From assembly GCA_030044035.1 (NCBI GenBank), contig JASHWN010000478.1, positions 1-9,110 on the forward strand: a stretch of DNA of 9,110 bases, in the 5' to 3' direction. A model generated the notes under the pieces. That model had not been told where the DNA came from. It saw nothing but the letters and a program-made list of their open reading frames with translations, and searched no databases. Both the position numbers and the translations under genes were made by a program. Each line of letters begins with the position of its first letter. Position 1 is the stretch's first letter. The stretch is from Xanthobacteraceae bacterium (lineage in GTDB: Bacteria > Pseudomonadota > Alphaproteobacteria > Rhizobiales > Xanthobacteraceae). This document shows, in pieces, positions 6,429-9,110 of the stretch.

Positions 6429-6440
6429 CGTGACATCACG
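6429..6440. promoter_or_regulatory. 12-bp dyad CGTGA-CA-TCACG upstream of the SLOG gene
   Basis: A perfect 5-bp inverted repeat with a two-base centre, 42 bases before the ATG at 6483. Its arms resemble GTGA/TCAC half-sites but the spacing is too tight for a CRP/FNR site (normally 6 bases). It could be the operator of another dimeric regulator controlling the downstream gene. Confidence 0.3.
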
Positions 6441-6482
6441 ACCTGCGTGTAGTACTGTATTCGTGCACGCGCGGGTTTCAGA

Positions 6483-8447
6483 ATGGGTGAGCATCCTCCG
6501 CGGCCACGACTCGCTCTCGCTGTGGGAGTGATCGGGCATCAGCCCGATCGTTTGCCGTCCGAGCCTGATAAGCTTGCCCTAATCGCTGGCGAGATCGCGA
6601 CCACCCTCGACGCTGTCTGCCGCGAAGCCGCTGCGGCGCATGGAAAATATTCAAAACAAGCGAAGTATTTCTCCGACAACCGACCGGTGATTGCCGTCAT
6701 CAGCGCGTTGGCGGAAGGCGCCGACCGCATGGTCGCCAGCGCCGCAATCGCCTGCAGTCAACCGGCGCCGGCGGCCGGCGATATCGGCGTCGACGTCGTG
6801 CTTGACGTGGCGCTGCCGTTTCCCGGCGCTACGTACAAGGACGACTTCTCCACGGAGCAATCCAAGGCCGAGTTCGACGGCCTGTTGAAACAAGCGCGGT
6901 CGGTGCTGGTCTTGCCCGGCGAAAGCAGCCGTGCGGCAGACACAGGCTATGAGGCCGCATCGCGGGAGAACAGGGCGTACGAGTCCGTCGGACTGACCCT
7001 GATCAATCAGTCCGACATCATCATCGCGGTGTGGGATGGCGAGGCTTCCGCCGGGCGCGGCGGAACGCAGGAAATGCTCAACTTTGCTGCGCGCTCCGGC
7101 ACTCCCATCATCCATATCGACGCGAAAGCCGAGCAACCAACGCGAATTCGTTGGGATGGCATCAGTAATTTCCCGGCGCGATCGAATGCAGTCAACGATC
7201 TGCCCAGTGCGAGCCTGAACACCGGGCTGCCGCGCCTGATAGACGAACTGCTGCGTCCGCCCGAGGAGAAGTCCGCCGAACATCAGGGCAGACCGAACAA
7301 GCCCGCCGACAAACGAACAACAGACCCTGAGCGCGAGCGTTTGAAGGCCTATTATGAGAAGCTTCTGTGGCCGGTGAATTACGGTCTAGCATTTCCACTG
7401 TTGATGGCCGTGTTCGGCGTGCGGCCGTTGCGCCAGGGCGACTGGAGGCCGCCGCCACCCGAAAAGCTCGCCAAGGACCTGTTGGCCTTCGATCAGTCGG
7501 AACCGCCGAACGCCAAGCTGCAGGAACAATCGGTGCTGGCTACCGCGTTCGGCTGGGCCGATGCCTGCGGCGTCTGGCTTGCGCAGGTCTTTCGCAGCGC
7601 ATTCGTCATGAATTTTTCGCTGGCGGCCTTTGCGGTCGTCGTCGCCGCCGTGTCGCTGGTTGCGAGCGACATCACCCAGATCGACAAGACGGTGATGGCC
7701 GCAGCGCTTATGCACCACAAGGTGCCTTATGTCATTGTCGAGGTGGTCTTCATCTTGGCCGTGATTGTAATCACGATCGCCGGCTATTGGGGCGGCTGGC
7801 ATCACCGCTGGCTCGAGGCTCGCGAAGTCGCCGAGCGGCTTCGCGTCGCCTTCCCGCTGTGGACGCTCGGGCTGCGGCCGACGACGTTTCCCGCCGAAGA
7901 GCCGGCCTGGACCGGCTGGTACGCCCGCGCCATCGTGCGGGAGCAAGGTATGCGCTCCGCTTTCCTCGGTGCCGCTGGACTGCAGCAAGCCAGGGCCACT
8001 CTGAAGGCCGTGCTTTCCGACCAGTGCAATTATCATCGCACGACCGCACGACGTATGCAGAGCATGGAGACCCGGCTGGAATTGCTCGGGATGATCCTGT
8101 TCGGACTGACCCTGGCTGCCCTCGCCGCCTTCCTTGGCGCCTGGCTCGACCACGTAACGGCGCCGACGCGTCTGACCTATCTGGTGACGGGCGCAGCTGC
8201 CGGCTTTCCGGCGCTCGGCACCGCCACGTTTGGCATTCGCGTGATCGGCGATTTCGATGGAATCGCCCGCCGCTCGCAGCGCACCCACGAAGTGCTTCAG
8301 CAGATCATTGACGCCATGGATGCTGAAAATCCGCCAAGCTTGGCGACGCTGCAAGCTCGGGCGCGAGCCGCCTCCGATGTTATGCTCGGCGATGTTTCGA
8401 GCTGGCGGCTGGCGGCTGAAAGCCGGACCTTGGCCATCCCCAGCTGA
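6483..8447 (+). CDS. SLOG-like nucleotide-sensor domain fused to SLATT-like membrane segments (654 aa)
   Basis: Residues 10-213 look like a SLOG (SMF/DprA-LOG) Rossmann-like domain: first strand GVIGHQPDRL (15-24), ALAEGADRMVA (75-85), LPFPGATYKDDF (111-122), a helix with AYESVG (165-170), and SDIIIAVWDG (177-186) followed by GRGGT (191-195), the phosphate-loop-like end of the nucleotide pocket. A polar linker (about 214-290) leads to hydrophobic stretches at 294-312 (weak), 374-394, 415-436, 533-555 and 564-586. Each clear pair is followed by an amphipathic segment (WLEAREVAERLR, 443-454; GDFDGIARRSQR, 589-600), as in SLATT modules. SLOG domains are predicted to bind nucleotide ligands, and SLATT partners to act in the membrane. 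No separate nucleotide-synthase gene lies beside it. A stretch near residues 53-66 uses A-rich codons unlike its neighbours. The start lacks a clear ribosome site. The architecture is fairly sure; the function is inferred. Confidence 0.8.
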   Translation: MGEHPPRPRLALAVGVIGHQPDRLPSEPDKLALIAGEIATTLDAVCREAAAAHGKYSKQAKYFSDNRPVIAVISALAEGADRMVASAAIACSQPAPAAGDIGVDVVLDVALPFPGATYKDDFSTEQSKAEFDGLLKQARSVLVLPGESSRAADTGYEAASRENRAYESVGLTLINQSDIIIAVWDGEASAGRGGTQEMLNFAARSGTPIIHIDAKAEQPTRIRWDGISNFPARSNAVNDLPSASLNTGLPRLIDELLRPPEEKSAEHQGRPNKPADKRTTDPERERLKAYYEKLLWPVNYGLAFPLLMAVFGVRPLRQGDWRPPPPEKLAKDLLAFDQSEPPNAKLQEQSVLATAFGWADACGVWLAQVFRSAFVMNFSLAAFAVVVAAVSLVASDITQIDKTVMAAALMHHKVPYVIVEVVFILAVIVITIAGYWGGWHHRWLEAREVAERLRVAFPLWTLGLRPTTFPAEEPAWTGWYARAIVREQGMRSAFLGAAGLQQARATLKAVLSDQCNYHRTTARRMQSMETRLELLGMILFGLTLAALAAFLGAWLDHVTAPTRLTYLVTGAAAGFPALGTATFGIRVIGDFDGIARRSQRTHEVLQQIIDAMDAENPPSLATLQARARAASDVMLGDVSSWRLAAESRTLAIPS

Positions 8448-8528
8448 CCGGAGCGCCGAAAGCGCTAGCCGCCGGATTGCGCCCGGCGCGATCCCGGCTA
8501 CGATCGTGGCTAAACTACGGAGGCAGCC

Positions 8529-9110
8529 ATGGCAAACAAAACCGCGCAAAAAATCGCATTGGTGACGGGAGCCGGAACCGGAGTGGGCCGCGCGGTGGCG
8601 CTGGCGCTGCTGGGCAATGGCTACGCCGTGGTGCTGACCGGCCGGCGCCAGGACAAGCTCGAGGAGGTGGCGCGCGAGGCCAACGGTCCGACCCTCGTCG
8701 TGCCGGCCGACGTCGCCGACCCGGCCTCGGTCAAGGCGCTGTTCGCCAAGACCAAGGAGACCTATGGACGGCTTGATCTCCTCTTCAACAATGCCGGCAT
8801 CGGCGCACCGGCGATGCCGATCGAGCAGGTGCCGCTCGACAAATGGCAGGCGGTGGTCGCCACCAACCTGACCGGCGTGTTCCTGTGCACCCAGGAAGCG
8901 ATCAAGATCATGAAATCGCAGAGCCCGCGCGGCGGCCGCATCATCAACAACGGCTCGATCTCCGCACACACGCCGCGCCCCGGCTCAGCGCCCTACACTG
9001 CCACGAAGCACGCCGTTACCGGACTCACCAAGCAGACCGCGCTCGATTGCCGCCCGTACGAAATCTGCTGCGGCCAGATCGACATCGGCAACGCGGCAAC
9101 GCCCCTGACC
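8529..9110 (+). CDS. SDR-family NAD(P)-dependent oxidoreductase, 3' end cut by the window
   Basis: This is a classical short-chain dehydrogenase/reductase, of which the first 194 codons are present with no stop before the window ends; the family is usually about 250 residues. The cofactor loop is TGAGTGVG (13-20), with TGRR (37-40) after the second strand favouring NADP(H). NNAG (87-90) stabilises the central sheet. The catalytic set is complete: Asn113, Ser143, Tyr156 and Lys160 (YTATK). The segment [12 protein letters not shown] (180-191) holds the substrate-side strand. GGAGG (8519-8523) lies 5 bases before the ATG and fixes the start. It follows the SLOG gene by 81 bases, which contain a weak hairpin (8452-8466) and a poor promoter-like pair (TTGCGC at 8477, TACGAT at 8499), so it is probably a separate unit. 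The substrate is unknown. Confidence 0.92.
   Translation, partial: MANKTAQKIALVTGAGTGVGRAVALALLGNGYAVVLTGRRQDKLEEVAREANGPTLVVPADVADPASVKALFAKTKETYGRLDLLFNNAGIGAPAMPIEQVPLDKWQAVVATNLTGVFLCTQEAIKIMKSQSPRGGRIINNGSISAHTPRPGSAPYTATKHAVTGLTKQTALDCRPYEICCGQIDIGNAATPLT

Noticed and set aside
8477..8504. Promoter-like TTGCGC-N16-TACGAT before the SDR gene
   Set aside because: The match to sigma-70 boxes is too weak to report as a feature.
7386..8969. Long minus-strand open frame spanning the SLOG gene end and the SDR start
   Set aside because: It crosses two real plus-strand genes and their spacer and shows no domain.

Overview
The window looks like chromosome from a high-GC alphaproteobacterium, most likely Hyphomicrobiales (Bradyrhizobium or a Xanthobacteraceae-like lineage). 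The grounds are GC-rich codon use throughout, an orphan TctC/Bug solute-binding protein, a CHASE4-type GGDEF-EAL protein, and CCGGGA-bounded intergenic palindromes of a style common in that group. The placement is inference from composition and family content, not from a database search.

Left end (1-356): about 185 AT-richer bases abut the 5' half of a tRNA-Leu(UAA) gene on the minus strand. The tRNA sequence stops two bases after the anticodon loop. This is the pattern expected at one end of an integrated element that used the anticodon loop as its attachment site, so bases 1-185 are probably the edge of a mobile element and the rest is host chromosome.

Minus-strand block (357-2753): reading along the minus strand, a stand-alone CinA N-terminal-domain protein is followed 39 bases later by xanthine phosphoribosyltransferase (gpt). 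After a 271-base gap holding two palindromic repeats comes a cupin protein, whose stop codon overlaps the start of a small exported protein (ATGA). The first pair fits purine salvage and nucleotide housekeeping; the second pair is a translationally coupled unit of unknown role.

Plus-strand block (2872-9110): a periplasmic TctC/Bug substrate-binding protein without its TctAB membrane partners; a membrane-bound CHASE4-GGDEF-EAL cyclic-di-GMP enzyme with both catalytic domains apparently intact; a 654-residue protein with an N-terminal SLOG-like nucleotide-binding fold and C-terminal membrane segments resembling SLATT modules; and the first 194 codons of an SDR oxidoreductase cut by the window end. 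Spacers of 81-195 bases suggest these are separate transcription units. Several spacers contain clear dyads that could be operators.

The most notable gene is the SLOG/membrane protein (6483-8447). SLOG domains joined to SLATT membrane modules have been predicted to sense nucleotide signals and permeabilise or signal at the membrane in conflict systems. Here it stands alone, directly after a cyclic-di-GMP enzyme. The functional reading is inference.
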